The notes below the pieces were generated by a model, which had not been told where the DNA came from, made no database searches, and saw only the letters and a list, made by a program, of their open reading frames with translations. The position numbers were made by a program, and so were the translations under genes. Shown here piece after piece: positions 1 to 11,107 of a stretch of DNA of 64,000 nt. How positions within the stretch are numbered: position 1 is the first letter of the stretch; each line of letters begins with the position of its first letter. This DNA comes from Micromonospora inositola (GTDB taxonomy: Bacteria; Actinomycetota; Actinomycetes; Mycobacteriales; Micromonosporaceae): assembly GCF_900090285.1 (NCBI RefSeq), contig NZ_LT607754.1, positions 1,922,001 through 1,986,000 of the forward strand, read 5' to 3'.

Positions 1-1787
<1,787 letters not shown>

Positions 1788-2022
1788 CCTCGGCCACTTT
1801 CTCGCGCCGACCGCGCCAAGGCGCGGGGGCGCGGGTTCGGCGGACAGGACGCGACGTCGGCGCGCACGGACCGGCCCCGGATTCTCCAGGTCACGGATCG
1901 CGTACGCCGGTCGCCGCGGTTGCCCGCGGATCGCGATCGGCTAGACCCGATCCGGGACAATGATCAAGGGCCCTCGGGGGCCCGTGTCCGTCGCTCCGGC
2001 TCGGGTCTTCGTCTCGCCATCA

Positions 2023-2051
2023 ATCTTACTGTGCGCACACGACTAAACCGC
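2023..2051 (-). promoter_or_regulatory. candidate gyrB promoter
   Basis: Read on the minus strand, TAAGAT (2023-2028) is a good -10. A 10-bp palindrome TGTGCGCACA (2030-2039) sits just upstream, where spacer and -35 would be. The -35 is poor. The leader to the gyrB start would be about 230 nt. The rest of the gap between gyrB and 2316 shows no coding signal on either strand. Confidence 0.35.
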
Positions 2052-2315
2052 CACTCGGCACCCCTGCGGGGCGGCTGAGACCTCCGTAGCGGGCCGAACC
2101 GTGCTGTCTGCGACTCCCCCTACACGCCAGGCCCTGATCGAGGGCGCGACCGCCCACCGGATCGGTACCGGGGCGTAACCGCCCAGGGGTCGCGGCCGGA
2201 CCGGCCGTGCCGTACCTTTTGCGGCGCCCGCCGCAGCGGTCTTGATCTTTCCCGGGCTGAACCGGGACGATCGACCCGATCGGTCCGACAACGTGCTTGT
2301 AAGAGGTGACGCCAG

Positions 2316-2870
2316 ATGGGGCTGGACAATGTCGCGGTGCACTGGCCGCGGACCGGCCGCTTCTACGACCCGGTCGCGCCGGCCGAGTTCGTCGACTTCG
2401 GCGAGATCGTCGACCTGCCCCGGATCTCCGCCCCGACCGCGGCGCTCGCCGAGCTGATCGCCAAGACCGGCACGGTGCGGGCGACCGCGTACACCGAACT
2501 GGTCGACCTGATCCTCGGACTGGAAAATGTGCTCTACGCCACTGATGCCGCCGCCGAGGACGAGGATCCGGTGATCGACCCCGACGGGTGCTCGTGGATC
2601 GCCGGCGGGGTGGAGAAGTTCGTCGCCCAGCACCGGCCGTTCGGCGAGGCGGTGACCTTCGAGTCGGTCGGCGAGGTGCTCCGCTCGCTGATGGCCGACG
2701 GTCGCCTCGCCGAGCAGCAGCTCCGCTGGCTCGACACCCGCCTGGACGGGCTGCGCGACGAGAACGGCGACCCGCCGCAGTGGAACTTCACCTGCGCCGA
2801 GCTGAGCGTGCTCGCCGCCTTCTATCGCCGCTGCGCCGACCGCGGCTTCGCCGTCTACGCCGACGCCTGA
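2316..2870 (+). CDS. hypothetical protein between gyrB and dciA
   Basis: This encodes 184 residues of an acidic soluble protein with no signal peptide or membrane segment. I recognise no family. The start ATG follows AAGAGGTGAC, a usable Shine-Dalgarno with good spacing. Codons are strongly G/C-ending over the full length and end cleanly before a hairpin, so it looks like a real gene. It reads rightward, against gyrB and dciA, and breaks the usual dciA-gyrB adjacency (Rv0004-Rv0005 in M. tuberculosis). The C-terminal part (FTCAELSVLAAFYRRCADRG) resembles a helical module. Function unknown. Confidence 0.8.
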   Translation: MGLDNVAVHWPRTGRFYDPVAPAEFVDFGEIVDLPRISAPTAALAELIAKTGTVRATAYTELVDLILGLENVLYATDAAAEDEDPVIDPDGCSWIAGGVEKFVAQHRPFGEAVTFESVGEVLRSLMADGRLAEQQLRWLDTRLDGLRDENGDPPQWNFTCAELSVLAAFYRRCADRGFAVYADA

Positions 2871-2897
2871 TCCCCTCACGCCGGTCGCCAGCGCTCT

Positions 2898-2943
2898 GCG
2901 GCATGTCGCGGTGTCCCATCCCCGGGAAGCCGCGACATGCCGC
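2898..2943. terminator. bidirectional terminator-like hairpin
   Basis: A perfect 14-bp inverted repeat (GCGGCATGTCGCGG at 2898-2911 and its complement at 2930-2943) has an 18-nt loop. It lies between the convergent genes ending at 2870 and 2968. A partial third copy of the arm (CGCATGTCGAG) follows at 2942-2952. There is no T-run on either side. Confidence 0.6.
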
Positions 2944-2967
2944 ATGTCGAGTGGATCAGCGGCTGCG

Positions 2968-3747
2968 TCAGCCGTAGGTGTCGCGGGGGCCACGGCCGCG
3001 GACGCGGCGGGGGCCGCGGGACCAGGACGGCGCGGCCGGGCCGTGGATGTGCAGCTTGCGCACCACGTTGTGGCCGACCTCGCTGGCGATCTGCTTGATC
3101 AGCGAGCCGGCTAGCAGCCGCAGCTGGGTCGCCCAGGCGGTGGAGCGGGCCTCCACGGTCAGCTCGCCGTTCTCCAACTTCATCGGGCGGCTGTGCTGGG
3201 CCACCTCCGGCCCCACCACCCGCTCCCAGGCGCCGAAGACCGTCGCCTCGGCCGCCGGCTGCTGCCAGCCGCGCGCCTTCACCAGCCGGTTCAGCACCGC
3301 ACCGAGCGGTTGCGGGTCGCGCGGGTCCGGCCCCGGCCCGGAGTAGCCACGCAGCCGGCGCTCGGCACCACCGCCGTCGCCGCCCCCCGCGCTCCGGCGC
3401 GGCCGGGCCGCCGCCTGTCGGCGGGCCTTCGCCGCGTCCAGCACCGCCCGGGCCAGCTCCGGCCCGGACGCCCCGGCCGGGCCCGCAGCGCCGTCGGTCA
3501 CGCCCGTCGGCGCCTGCTCACGGGCCGACGAAGCCTGCCCGCCGGCCGGGTCCGTGCCGCCCCGTCCGGCCGCGCCGCCCGCCGCGGCCGCGTCGTCGGC
3601 CCGCCCGTCCGCCGGGCGCGCGCCACGCCCACGTCCGCCGGAAGCGGTTCCCGCCCGCCCGGCCCGATCGTCCGATCCGCTTCCGGCGGTACGGCCACCG
3701 CGCGCCGGCCCCAGCCGGGCCGGTGGAAGCTGCGGCTCATCCGACAC
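2968..3747 (-). CDS. dciA: DUF721 / DciA family protein
   Basis: About 259 residues. The C-terminal 120 carry the DUF721 (DciA) domain, seen as [32 protein letters not shown] and [19 protein letters not shown]. DciA proteins load or assist the replicative helicase in bacteria lacking DnaC or DnaI; the role here is inferred from family and position. The N-terminal half is low-complexity, rich in Ala, Gly, Arg and Asp, and probably disordered. I prefer GTG 3747, preceded by GAAGGGACGG, over an upstream TTG at 3768. With GTG 3747 the gene overlaps the recF end by 11 bp, indicating translational coupling. The neighbour order recF-DUF721 is standard in actinobacteria. Confidence 0.9.
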   Translation of the reverse strand: MSDEPQLPPARLGPARGGRTAGSGSDDRAGRAGTASGGRGRGARPADGRADDAAAAGGAAGRGGTDPAGGQASSAREQAPTGVTDGAAGPAGASGPELARAVLDAAKARRQAAARPRRSAGGGDGGGAERRLRGYSGPGPDPRDPQPLGAVLNRLVKARGWQQPAAEATVFGAWERVVGPEVAQHSRPMKLENGELTVEARSTAWATQLRLLAGSLIKQIASEVGHNVVRKLHIHGPAAPSWSRGPRRVRGRGPRDTYG

Positions 3748-4870
3748 GGCGTACCGTCCCTTCGCCAACCTCGTACCGGGTGCCGCGCAGGGTCGCCGGC
3801 ACGTCGTCGTCCACCGCGCAGGTCACCAGGAGCTGGTTCGCCCCGCCCACCAGCTCGGCCAGCCGCTCCCGGCGGCCGACGTCCAGCTCGGCGAAGACGT
3901 CGTCCAGCACCAGCACCGGCTCGATGCCGTCCGCGCGCAGCAGGTCGTACCCGGCCAGCCGCAGGGCCAGCGCGTACGACCAGGACTCGCCGTGGCTGGC
4001 GTACCCCTTGGCGGGCAGCGGCCCCAGGGTGAGCGCCAGATCGTCCCGGTGCGGCCCGACCAGCGTGGTGCCGCGCTCGATCTCCGCCGACTGCGACTCG
4101 GCCAGCGCGGCGGTCAGCGCCTCGGCCAGCGTGGCCCGGTCCACGGTCGGGTCGGGCAGCTCCAGCGACGACCGGTACGCGATCCCGGCCGCCCCCCTGC
4201 CCGCCGCCACCGCGTCGTACGCCTTGGTCACGTGCGGCGCGAGCGCGGCGACCAGCTCCAGCCGGCCGGCGAGCAGCTCCGCGCCATGCTGCGCCAGGTG
4301 GGTGTCCCAGACGGCGAGGGTGGACAGGTCCCCGCCCCGCGACCCGCCCGTCTTGCGGGCCAGGTACGCCGTCCGGAGCAGGGCGTTGCGCTGCTTGACC
4401 ACCCGCTCGTAGTCGGCGCGCACCCCGGCGTATCGGGGCTGCCGGGTGACCAGCAGATCGTCCAGGTAGCGGCGGCGCTCGGCCGGATCGCCCCGGACGA
4501 GTTCCAGGTCCTCCGGGGCGAAGAGCACCAGGCGCAGCGCGCCGAGCACGTCCCGGGCGCGGCGGGCCGGCGAGCGGCCGAGCCGGGCCCGGTTGGCCTT
4601 GCCCGGGACGATCTCCAGCTCGACCAGGAGTTCCCGGCCGTCGTGCACCACGGCGCAGCGGATCACCGCCGAGGAGGCGCCCATTCGGACCAGGGGGGCG
4701 TCGGTGGCGACCCGGTGCGAGTCCAGGGTCGCCACGTAGCCCAACGCCTCGACCAGGTTGGTCTTGCCGACACCGTTGGCGCCGATCAGCACGTTCGGGC
4801 CCGGCTCCAGGTCGACCCCGACCCGCTCGTACGAGCGGAAGTCGACCAGTTCCAGCCGGCGGACGTACAC
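3737..4870 (-). CDS. recF: DNA replication and repair protein RecF
   Basis: RecF (377 aa, usual length) is an SMC-like ATPase that helps load RecA at single-strand gaps. The start [17 protein letters not shown] is canonical. The Walker A motif [10 protein letters not shown] is near residue 32, the signature VGPHRDDL near 270, and the Walker B region [12 protein letters not shown] near 320. The start is GTG, 16 nt after the gnd stop; the 3' end overlaps dciA. It is co-oriented with dnaN and gyrB, leading away from oriC. Confidence 0.97.
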   Translation of the reverse strand: MYVRRLELVDFRSYERVGVDLEPGPNVLIGANGVGKTNLVEALGYVATLDSHRVATDAPLVRMGASSAVIRCAVVHDGRELLVELEIVPGKANRARLGRSPARRARDVLGALRLVLFAPEDLELVRGDPAERRRYLDDLLVTRQPRYAGVRADYERVVKQRNALLRTAYLARKTGGSRGGDLSTLAVWDTHLAQHGAELLAGRLELVAALAPHVTKAYDAVAAGRGAAGIAYRSSLELPDPTVDRATLAEALTAALAESQSAEIERGTTLVGPHRDDLALTLGPLPAKGYASHGESWSYALALRLAGYDLLRADGIEPVLVLDDVFAELDVGRRERLAELVGGANQLLVTCAVDDDVPATLRGTRYEVGEGTVRRVG

Positions 4871-4886
4871 AGGGTGTGGATACCGG

Positions 4887-5762
4887 TCAGCTCTTGCGGA
4901 CGACCGCGTGCCCGCCGAACTGCTGGCGCAGCGCGGCGACCGCCTTCATCGCGGGCGAGTCCTCCTGCCGGGAGGCGAACCGGGCGAAGAGCGAGGCGGT
5001 GATGACGTTCAGCGGCACAGCGAGCCGGACCGCCTCGTCGACGGTCCACCGGCCCTCGCCGGTGTCCTCGGTGTAGCCGCTCAGCTCGGCCAGCTCCGGG
5101 TCCTCGTCCAGCGCGCGGTCGAGCAGGTCGAGCAGCCAGGACCGGACCACCGTGCCCTCGCGCCACGACTTGAAGACGCCCGGCACGTTGGTCACCAGTT
5201 CGGAGGCGGCAAGCAGCTCGTAGCCCTCGGCGTAGGCGTGCATCAGGCCGTACTCGATGCCGTTGTGCACCATCTTGGCGTAGTGCCCGGCGCCGACCGG
5301 CCCGGCGTGCACGAAGCCGAACTCGCCCTCGGGCTTGAGCGCCTCGAAGATCGGCATCAGCCGCGCGACGTGCTCCTGGGCGCCGCCGACCATCAGGGCG
5401 TACCCGTTCTGCCGGCCCCAGACGCCGCCCGAGACCCCGGCGTCGAGGTAGCCGATGCCCCGCTCGTTCAGCCGCTCGGCGCGCGGGCCGTCGTCACTGA
5501 ACCGCGAGTTGCCGCCGTCGATGATGATGTCGCCCGCGCCGAGCACGCCGGCCAGCTCGTCGATGGTGGCGTCGGTGACGCCGGCCGGGACCATCACCCA
5601 GACCGCGCGCGGCGACTCCAGCTTCTCGGCCAGCTCCGCCATGGTCGCGACGTCGCTCAGCTCCGCGTTGCGGTCGAAGCCGACCACCTCGTGACCGGCG
5701 GCACGCAACCGCTCGCGCATGTTGCCACCCATCCGGCCGAGTCCTACCAGGCCGAGCTGCAT
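4887..5762 (-). CDS. gnd: 6-phosphogluconate dehydrogenase, decarboxylating
   Basis: A 291-aa protein that oxidises and decarboxylates 6-phosphogluconate to ribulose 5-phosphate in the pentose phosphate pathway. It is the short YqeC-like form, probably NAD-preferring (inference). Seen are the Rossmann start [15 protein letters not shown], the substrate loop [21 protein letters not shown] and the catalytic region [17 protein letters not shown]. The ATG follows a strong GGAGG. It sits between dnaN and recF, as in Streptomyces, so its expression is tied to replication genes. Confidence 0.96.
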   Translation of the reverse strand: MQLGLVGLGRMGGNMRERLRAAGHEVVGFDRNAELSDVATMAELAEKLESPRAVWVMVPAGVTDATIDELAGVLGAGDIIIDGGNSRFSDDGPRAERLNERGIGYLDAGVSGGVWGRQNGYALMVGGAQEHVARLMPIFEALKPEGEFGFVHAGPVGAGHYAKMVHNGIEYGLMHAYAEGYELLAASELVTNVPGVFKSWREGTVVRSWLLDLLDRALDEDPELAELSGYTEDTGEGRWTVDEAVRLAVPLNVITASLFARFASRQEDSPAMKAVAALRQQFGGHAVVRKS

Positions 5763-5803
5763 CTGCTCCTACCTCCGTGCGTCGGTGGTCTGCTGGGGCG
5801 CGA

Positions 5804-6937
5804 TCAGCGGGACACGCGGATCGGCATGATGAGGTACCGGTACCCCGGGATGACCTCGCCATCCTCACCGGCGGGGGAAATCACTGCCGGTTTGAAGGCG
5901 TCGACGAACGAGAGCAGGGCGTGCTGGGCACCCAGGTTGGCCAGGCCGTCGATCAGGTACTGCGGGTTGAAGCCGATGGTCAGCGCGTCACCGGTGAAGG
6001 TGGCCTCCATCGCCTCGCTGGCCCGGGCCTCCTCGGTGCCGCCGGCCTCGACGACCAGCCCGTCCGCGCTGAAGCTCAGCAGCACCGGCGTGGTCCGCTC
6101 GGCGACCAACGCGACCCGCTTGACCACCTCGATCAGGGTGCTCACCTGGACCCGCGCCTCCGCGTTGTGGCTGGCCGGGAAGAGCGAGCGCACCGGCGGG
6201 TAGTTGGCGCCGTCGAGCAGCCGGCTGGTGGTCCGGCGGGTGCCGCCGGAGAAGCCGATCATGCCCTCGCCGGCGCCGCCCTGGGACAGCGCCATGGTGA
6301 CCTGACCGCCGAGCGGGCCGAGCGCCTTCGCCGTGTCGTTCAGGGTCCGGGCCGGCACCAGGGCGTTGATGCTCACCTCGGGGTCGTCCGGATTCCACTC
6401 CATCTCGCGCAGCGCGAGGCGGTACCGGTCGGTGGCGAGCATGGCGAGCGTGCCGCCGGAGAGCTCGAGGCGTACGCCGGTCATCATCGGCAGCGTCTCG
6501 TCGCGGCCGGCGGCGACGGCGACCTGGGCGACGGCGGCCGCGAACGCGGCGGCGTCGACCGTGCCGGCGCTCTCCGGCATCTCCGGCAGGGCCGGGTAGT
6601 CCTCCACCGGCATGGTCGGCAGGGTGAAGCGGGCGCTGCCGCAGACCAGCTCCAGGTGAGCGCCGACCGCGGCGATGTCCACCGGCTTGGCGGGCAGCGC
6701 CTTGGTGATTTCGGCGAGGAGGCGACCGGAGACCAGGGCGGCGCCGTCGGCGTCCCCCTGCACCTCGACGGTCACCTGGCTGGAGACCTCGTAGTCAAAG
6801 CCGGAAACCTGGAGGTTGCCGTCGGTGACTCGGAGCATCACCCCGGCAAGCACCGGTACGGAGGGTCGGTTGGGCAGGCTCTTGGCGGTCCACGCAACCG
6901 CCTCGGCGAGCGCGTCGCGCTCCACTCGGAACTTCAT
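5804..6937 (-). CDS. dnaN: DNA polymerase III sliding clamp (beta)
   Basis: 377 aa, the usual length for the beta clamp that tethers the replicative polymerase. The start MKFRVERDALAEAVAW is canonical and is preceded by GGAGG at the right spacing. The frame stays open upstream to 7189, but that part is oriC-side sequence without family similarity. Three clamp domains follow; the C-terminus (YRYLIMPIRVSR) is the typical clamp end. It is the first gene of the leftward group, with oriC directly upstream. Confidence 0.98.
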   Translation of the reverse strand: MKFRVERDALAEAVAWTAKSLPNRPSVPVLAGVMLRVTDGNLQVSGFDYEVSSQVTVEVQGDADGAALVSGRLLAEITKALPAKPVDIAAVGAHLELVCGSARFTLPTMPVEDYPALPEMPESAGTVDAAAFAAAVAQVAVAAGRDETLPMMTGVRLELSGGTLAMLATDRYRLALREMEWNPDDPEVSINALVPARTLNDTAKALGPLGGQVTMALSQGGAGEGMIGFSGGTRRTTSRLLDGANYPPVRSLFPASHNAEARVQVSTLIEVVKRVALVAERTTPVLLSFSADGLVVEAGGTEEARASEAMEATFTGDALTIGFNPQYLIDGLANLGAQHALLSFVDAFKPAVISPAGEDGEVIPGYRYLIMPIRVSR

Positions 6938-7128
6938 CAATGCCTCCGCGTCGACGTCAGCGACAACTCTCTCATGCCGACCGCTGCCCACCGCCCCGCC
7001 CGACCGTGCGGGTACCCATCGCACCTTAGGGCGCGTGGGCATCGGCTGTGCGCCCGACCCCGTGGATCCAGGTGCCCGGGCGACTGCCGACGGCAGCGGT
7101 TCGGCCCGATCCACAGGAAGTCCAACGG

Positions 7129-7176
7129 TGATGATTGGTTTTTGTTGTTTTAGAAGAGATAACTCATCGTCTTCAT
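7129..7176. other. candidate DNA unwinding element of oriC
   Basis: A strikingly AT-rich stretch for this genome, with runs of T and TTTTAGAAGAGATAACTC, lies at the dnaN-proximal edge of the DnaA-box array. Position and composition fit the duplex-opening element. This is inferred from composition only. Confidence 0.55.
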
Positions 7177-7191
7177 CGCACCTGTGCAAAC

Positions 7192-7586
7192 TGTGGAGAA
7201 CCGATGTCCGCGCAGGTCAGACAGGTTATCCACCGGTGGGTTGGCTGTGGAGAACCAGGGGTACAACCCGTGTTTCTCTCCACAGGCGCCGCCGACCCCC
7301 AGGTTTTCCACGGTTGTCCACCGGTTGTCCACCGGTAATCCACGGGGTTTCTCCCCAACGTTGTGGACGGGGCGGACGACGTTGATCGACGTCGTCCCCA
7401 GAACCTTCAACAGGCCGCCCACAGGTCGACCGTCGTCGGTGGACAACTCCGCCGTCGTCCCCAGGCGTCCACAGGCTCGTCCCCAGGAGTTGTCCACAGT
7501 CTGTGGGTAACCAGGCCTGGACGGAGCGTGGTTTTCCACCGCCTGTGGAACAGGGGATGTGGACAACCGGGTGGTCCTGTGGACGA
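7192..7586. other. oriC: chromosomal replication origin oriC (DnaA-box array)
   Basis: The dnaN-dnaA intergenic region holds many 9-mers close to the actinobacterial DnaA box TTGTCCACA. Forward copies: 7226 (TTATCCACC), 7276 (weak), 7304, 7314, 7325, 7336, 7465, 7490 (exact) and 7532. Reverse copies begin at 7192, 7246, 7362, 7438, 7502, 7544, 7558 (exact) and 7578. Four forward boxes at 7304-7344 are spaced 10, 11 and 11 bp, on one helical face. Left-half boxes are mainly forward and right-half boxes mainly reverse, giving a two-sided array. No ORF in this interval looks real. Confidence 0.95.
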
Positions 7587-7652
7587 ACATGACGGCAATC
7601 CTCGGCCCTGAAGCCGGTGCAGGGTCAACCCCAGGGCTGCCACAGACGCGAA

Positions 7653-7683
7653 GAACGCCCGGCCGAGGCTCGGCCGGGCGTTC
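7653..7683. terminator. dnaA terminator hairpin
   Basis: A near-perfect 15-bp inverted repeat (GAACGCCCGGCCGAG and its complement, 1-nt centre) lies 40 bp beyond the dnaA stop, between dnaA and the DnaA-box array. It should keep dnaA transcription out of oriC. Confidence 0.75.
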
Positions 7684-7722
7684 CTGGTGCCAGCTCCGGC
7701 GGGCGCCGGCGTGGCGTACGAC

Positions 7723-9588
7723 TCAGGTGTTCTGCTTGATCCGGTTGGTCAGCTCGGCGATCTGGTTGTAGAGCGAGCGCCGCTCCGCCATCTGCTGGCG
7801 GATCTTCCGGTCGGCGTGCATGACGGTGGTGTGGTCCCGGCCGCCGAAGGCCTGCCCGATCCGGGGCAGCGACAGGTCGGTCAGCTCCCGGCACAGGTAC
7901 ATGGCCACCTGGCGGGCGTTGACCAGCACCCGGGAGCGGGAGTGACCGCGCAGGTCCTCCAGGCTCACCCCGAAGTAGTCCGCGGTGGACACCATGATCT
8001 GGTCGGCGGTGATCTCCGGACCGCCGCCGTCCGGGATGAAGTCCCGCAGCACCTCCTCGGCGAGCGACAGCTCCACCGACGAGCGGGTGAGGCTGGCGAA
8101 CGCGGTGACCCGGATCAGCGCCCCCTCCAGTTCCCGGATCGAGTTCGACACCCGGGAGGCGATGAACTCCAGCACGTCCGGCGGGGCGTAGAGCCGCTCC
8201 TGCGCCGCCTTCTTCTGCAGGATCGCGATCCGGGTCTCCAGGTCCGGCGGCTGGATGTCGGCCAGCAGGCCCCACTCGAACCGGGTACGCAGCCGGTCCT
8301 CCAGCGTCGCCAGCTGCTTCGGGGAGCGGTCGGAGGTGATGACGATCTGCTTGTTGGCGTTGTGCAGGGTGTTGAAGGTGTGGAAGAACTCCTCCTGCGT
8401 CCGCTCGCGGCTCTCCAGGAACTGGATGTCGTCGATCAGGAGGATGTCGACGTCGCGGTAGCGGCGCTGGAAGGCGCTGGTCTTGTCGTCCCGGAGCGAG
8501 TTGATGAAGTCGTTGGTGAACTCCTCGGTCGAGACGTACCGGACCGAGCGGGCGTTGCCCAGCGTCGTGGCGTAGTGCCCGATGGCGTGCAGCAGGTGGG
8601 TCTTGCCCAGCCCGGAACTGCCGTAGATGAAGAGCGGGTTGTACGCCTTCGCCGGTGACTCGGCCACGGCGACGCTCGCCGCGTGGGCGAACCGGTTCGA
8701 CGAGCCGATGACGAACGTCTCGAACATGTACTTCGGGTTGAGCCGGTTGCCGCTCTCCGCGCCGCCGGGCAACCGGCGGTCGTCCCGGCCACCCGGTCGG
8801 TGATCCACCCCGCTGCGACCCGGTCCGCTGTCGGTACCGCCGTCCCGGGGGAGGCCGCGCAGCGGCTGCGGGTCCGCGGCGGCGTTCTCCCGGTACCGGG
8901 GCTCGTACCCGCGGGTGTCGGGGGCCGGCGGCTCGACCCGGGCGGCTCGTTCGTCGAAGCCCCGGCGCTCGGCGGCGGGCCGGGCGCCGCGCAGCGGCTC
9001 GGCGAAGGCGGCACCGAACAGCGTGTCCTGGCCGTCCCGGCTGGCCGGGATGAGCTGCGGCCGGCCGCCGTCGGCGGTGCGCTGCCGCGGCGTCGGTTCC
9101 TCGGCCGGCGGCTCGGGGCGCTCCTCCGGGTAACCGGCTTCGTCGGGCCGGGACGGGTAGCCGGGCGCGTCGGGCCGGGACGGGTAGCCGGACCCGGGGA
9201 AGGCGGGGGCGTCCGGGGCGGGGCCGGTCTGGTCGAAGCCGGCGAGCAGGTCCTGGGGGGCCTCGAGGTCGCCCGGTTCGGGGCCGCTGCGGTAGCCGAT
9301 GCTGGCGGGCCGGGCGGCGCCGGGGCCCTCGGCGACCCGCACGGTGACGGCGACCTGGATGGGCCGGCCGAGCCGCCGGCTGAGCGCGTCGGTGATGGCC
9401 GGGCGGAGCCGCGACTCGATCACGTCCCGGGTGAAGGCGTCCGGGACGGAGAGCAGGGCGGTGTCCTCGACGATCGCCCGCAGCCGGGTGAGGCGCAGGT
9501 ACGCCCGCTGCTGCGCGGAGATGATCTCGTCGGCGAGTTCGTCGGTCGCCGCCGCCCACACCGCGGCGAGGTCGGTCGCTCCGGTCAC
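7723..9588 (-). CDS. dnaA: chromosomal replication initiator DnaA
   Basis: 621 aa from GTG 9588 ([20 protein letters not shown]), preceded by GAGGGGGTGG; the frame is open further up to 9657 but without family similarity. Domain I covers about residues 1-85. A long Pro/Asp/Arg-rich domain II (about 85-285) contains a short tandem repeat, PGYPSRPD twice. The AAA+ domain III has Walker [11 protein letters not shown] (about 320) and Walker [10 protein letters not shown]. Domain IV has the DNA-binding signature [15 protein letters not shown]. It is longer than the roughly 450-500 aa of most bacteria because of domain II, as in other actinobacteria. It is read toward oriC. Confidence 0.98.
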   Translation of the reverse strand: MTGATDLAAVWAAATDELADEIISAQQRAYLRLTRLRAIVEDTALLSVPDAFTRDVIESRLRPAITDALSRRLGRPIQVAVTVRVAEGPGAARPASIGYRSGPEPGDLEAPQDLLAGFDQTGPAPDAPAFPGSGYPSRPDAPGYPSRPDEAGYPEERPEPPAEEPTPRQRTADGGRPQLIPASRDGQDTLFGAAFAEPLRGARPAAERRGFDERAARVEPPAPDTRGYEPRYRENAAADPQPLRGLPRDGGTDSGPGRSGVDHRPGGRDDRRLPGGAESGNRLNPKYMFETFVIGSSNRFAHAASVAVAESPAKAYNPLFIYGSSGLGKTHLLHAIGHYATTLGNARSVRYVSTEEFTNDFINSLRDDKTSAFQRRYRDVDILLIDDIQFLESRERTQEEFFHTFNTLHNANKQIVITSDRSPKQLATLEDRLRTRFEWGLLADIQPPDLETRIAILQKKAAQERLYAPPDVLEFIASRVSNSIRELEGALIRVTAFASLTRSSVELSLAEEVLRDFIPDGGGPEITADQIMVSTADYFGVSLEDLRGHSRSRVLVNARQVAMYLCRELTDLSLPRIGQAFGGRDHTTVMHADRKIRQQMAERRSLYNQIAELTNRIKQNT

Positions 9589-9714
9589 CGTCGTGCCACC
9601 CCCTCGCCTCTGCTCCCGGCCGCCGCTGCTGTCCAGCGACCGTTCCGGGCCCGCCACCGCGTTCGCGCGGGTGTACGCATGTACGTCACACCCACCCGGA
9701 CGGCTGACCGGTCG

Positions 9715-9734
9715 TCATCCACAAGTTATCCACA
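9715..9734 (+). promoter_or_regulatory. two DnaA boxes upstream of dnaA
   Basis: TCATCCACA (9715-9723) and the exact box TTATCCACA (9726-9734) are 11 bp apart, 130 bp before the dnaA start. They are probably sites for DnaA autoregulation, as known for many dnaA promoters; that role is inferred. Confidence 0.7.
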
Positions 9735-10018
9735 GCCTGTGTACCGACCGATTGTGGCCGCCCACCGGACGCGGGTCGGACCTGCCCCCTGACCTACGGG
9801 AGGCGCTGAAGCGGGTTCACCGTGCCGAACGATTCACTACCTTGTCCGGTCTTGCCTGTCAGCGACAACCCGGACCCCCGACGCTGACCGCAATCCGGCA
9901 CGCTAACAGCGCAGGCCCCGCGTCTTCAACCGTCGAGGCGGTGGCACCCTTGTCAACATCAGTGAAAACCGCCCCTTCGGTCGCGCTTCCGGCGCGGCGG
10001 AACGCCTCGGTGTGATGT

Positions 10019-10047
10019 TTGACGGTCGTTGCCCCCCTGCGTAGGCT
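10019..10047 (+). promoter_or_regulatory. rpmH operon promoter
   Basis: TTGACG (10019-10024), 17-bp spacer, TAGGCT (10042-10047): the best housekeeping-type promoter in the window. A second -10-like TAGGGT lies at 10074-10079. Leader to rpmH is about 180 nt. The remaining dnaA-rpmH gap holds no other recognisable feature. Confidence 0.75.
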
Positions 10048-10233
10048 GGAGCGGCTGCTCTCTCGCCCTCTGCTAGGGTGATGGGTGCTTGCTGTCCGCG
10101 GTCGCTTCCCCGCAACGCCGAGGTCCCGTATCGCCGGGCAGCACCGATCGGGGGTCACCGCCGAGGTGGCCCGGACCAGCACACGACCCCGGGCGATCCC
10201 CCGCGTGGGGCGTACGAAAACGGAGAGCCTGAC

Positions 10234-10371
10234 GTGAGCAAGCGCACCTACCAGCCGAACAACCGCCGGCGCGCGAAGACCCACGGCTTCCGGCTGCGCA
10301 TGCGCACCCGTGCCGGCCGTGCCATCCTCTCGACCCGTCGCGCCAAGGGCCGCACCCGCCTGTCGGCCTGA
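10234..10371 (+). CDS. rpmH: 50S ribosomal protein bL34
   Basis: 45 aa, the full length of bL34: [18 protein letters not shown] at the start, then a basic C-terminus. GTG start. First gene of the rpmH-rnpA-yidD-yidC-jag-rsmG group leading rightward from oriC. Confidence 0.98.
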   Translation: MSKRTYQPNNRRRAKTHGFRLRMRTRAGRAILSTRRAKGRTRLSA

Positions 10372-10406
10372 GGCCGACCGGTCCGGTTCGGGGGACGTGG
10401 GCAGTC

Positions 10407-10820
10407 GTGCTGGCCGCCGCACAGCGACTGCGGCGCAGTAGCGACTTCGCCGCAGCGGTCCGGGGTGGCCGACGCGTCGGCCGTGGCGCCGTCGTGGTGC
10501 ACCTGACCCTCCCCCCGACCACCGGACCCACCGCGACAACCTCGCCGGAGCCGGCGCGGAACACCGGTGCGGAGCCCTCCGCACCGAGCCGCGCCGGCTT
10601 CGTCGTGTCCAAGGCGGTCGGCAACGCCGTGGTCCGGAACAAGGTCCGACGTCGGCTCCGGCACCTGGTTCGCGAGCGGCTCGACCAGCTCCCCGCCGGG
10701 AGCACCCTGGTGGTACGGGCCCTGCCCGCTGCCACCGAGGCGTCGTACGCCCGACTCGGGGCCGACCTGGACGCCGCCGTCGCCGCCGCGCGGGCCCCCC
10801 GGGATCGGCGGTCCCGGTGA
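10407..10820 (+). CDS. rnpA: ribonuclease P protein component
   Basis: 137 aa; protein subunit of RNase P, which matures tRNA 5' ends. Visible are [20 protein letters not shown] and the RNR motif region [22 protein letters not shown] Pro/Thr/Ala insertion (about residues 36-60) between them makes it slightly longer than usual. GTG start; its TGA overlaps the yidD GTG by four bases. Confidence 0.96.
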   Translation: MLAAAQRLRRSSDFAAAVRGGRRVGRGAVVVHLTLPPTTGPTATTSPEPARNTGAEPSAPSRAGFVVSKAVGNAVVRNKVRRRLRHLVRERLDQLPAGSTLVVRALPAATEASYARLGADLDAAVAAARAPRDRRSR

Positions 10821-11107
10821 GCGGCGGAAAGGCCGCCCCGCGGCCCCTGACAACCGGTGCCCGAGTGCTGCTGGTGCCCATCGTCGCGTACCGTCGTTGG
10901 ATAAGCCCGGCGCTGCCGGCCCGCTGTCGGTTCTACCCGTCGTGCAGCGCCTACGCCGTGGAGGCGGTCTCCCGGCACGGCGCGCTCCGGGGAGCCTGGC
11001 TGACGGTCCGACGGCTGTCGCGCTGCCACCCCTTTCACCCAGGTGGACATGACCCGGTGCCGGAGCCGGGCGGTCACCGCCGTGCCGATGTGACTGGAGC
11101 CCTGTAG
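10817..11107 (+). CDS. yidD: membrane protein insertion efficiency factor YidD
   Basis: 96 aa. Small factor that assists YidC-dependent membrane insertion. Contains the family core [20 protein letters not shown] and the following [15 protein letters not shown], then [16 protein letters not shown] start overlaps rnpA (GTGA); the stop overlaps the yidC start by one base (TAGTG). Confidence 0.95.
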   Translation: MSGGKAAPRPLTTGARVLLVPIVAYRRWISPALPARCRFYPSCSAYAVEAVSRHGALRGAWLTVRRLSRCHPFHPGGHDPVPEPGGHRRADVTGAL

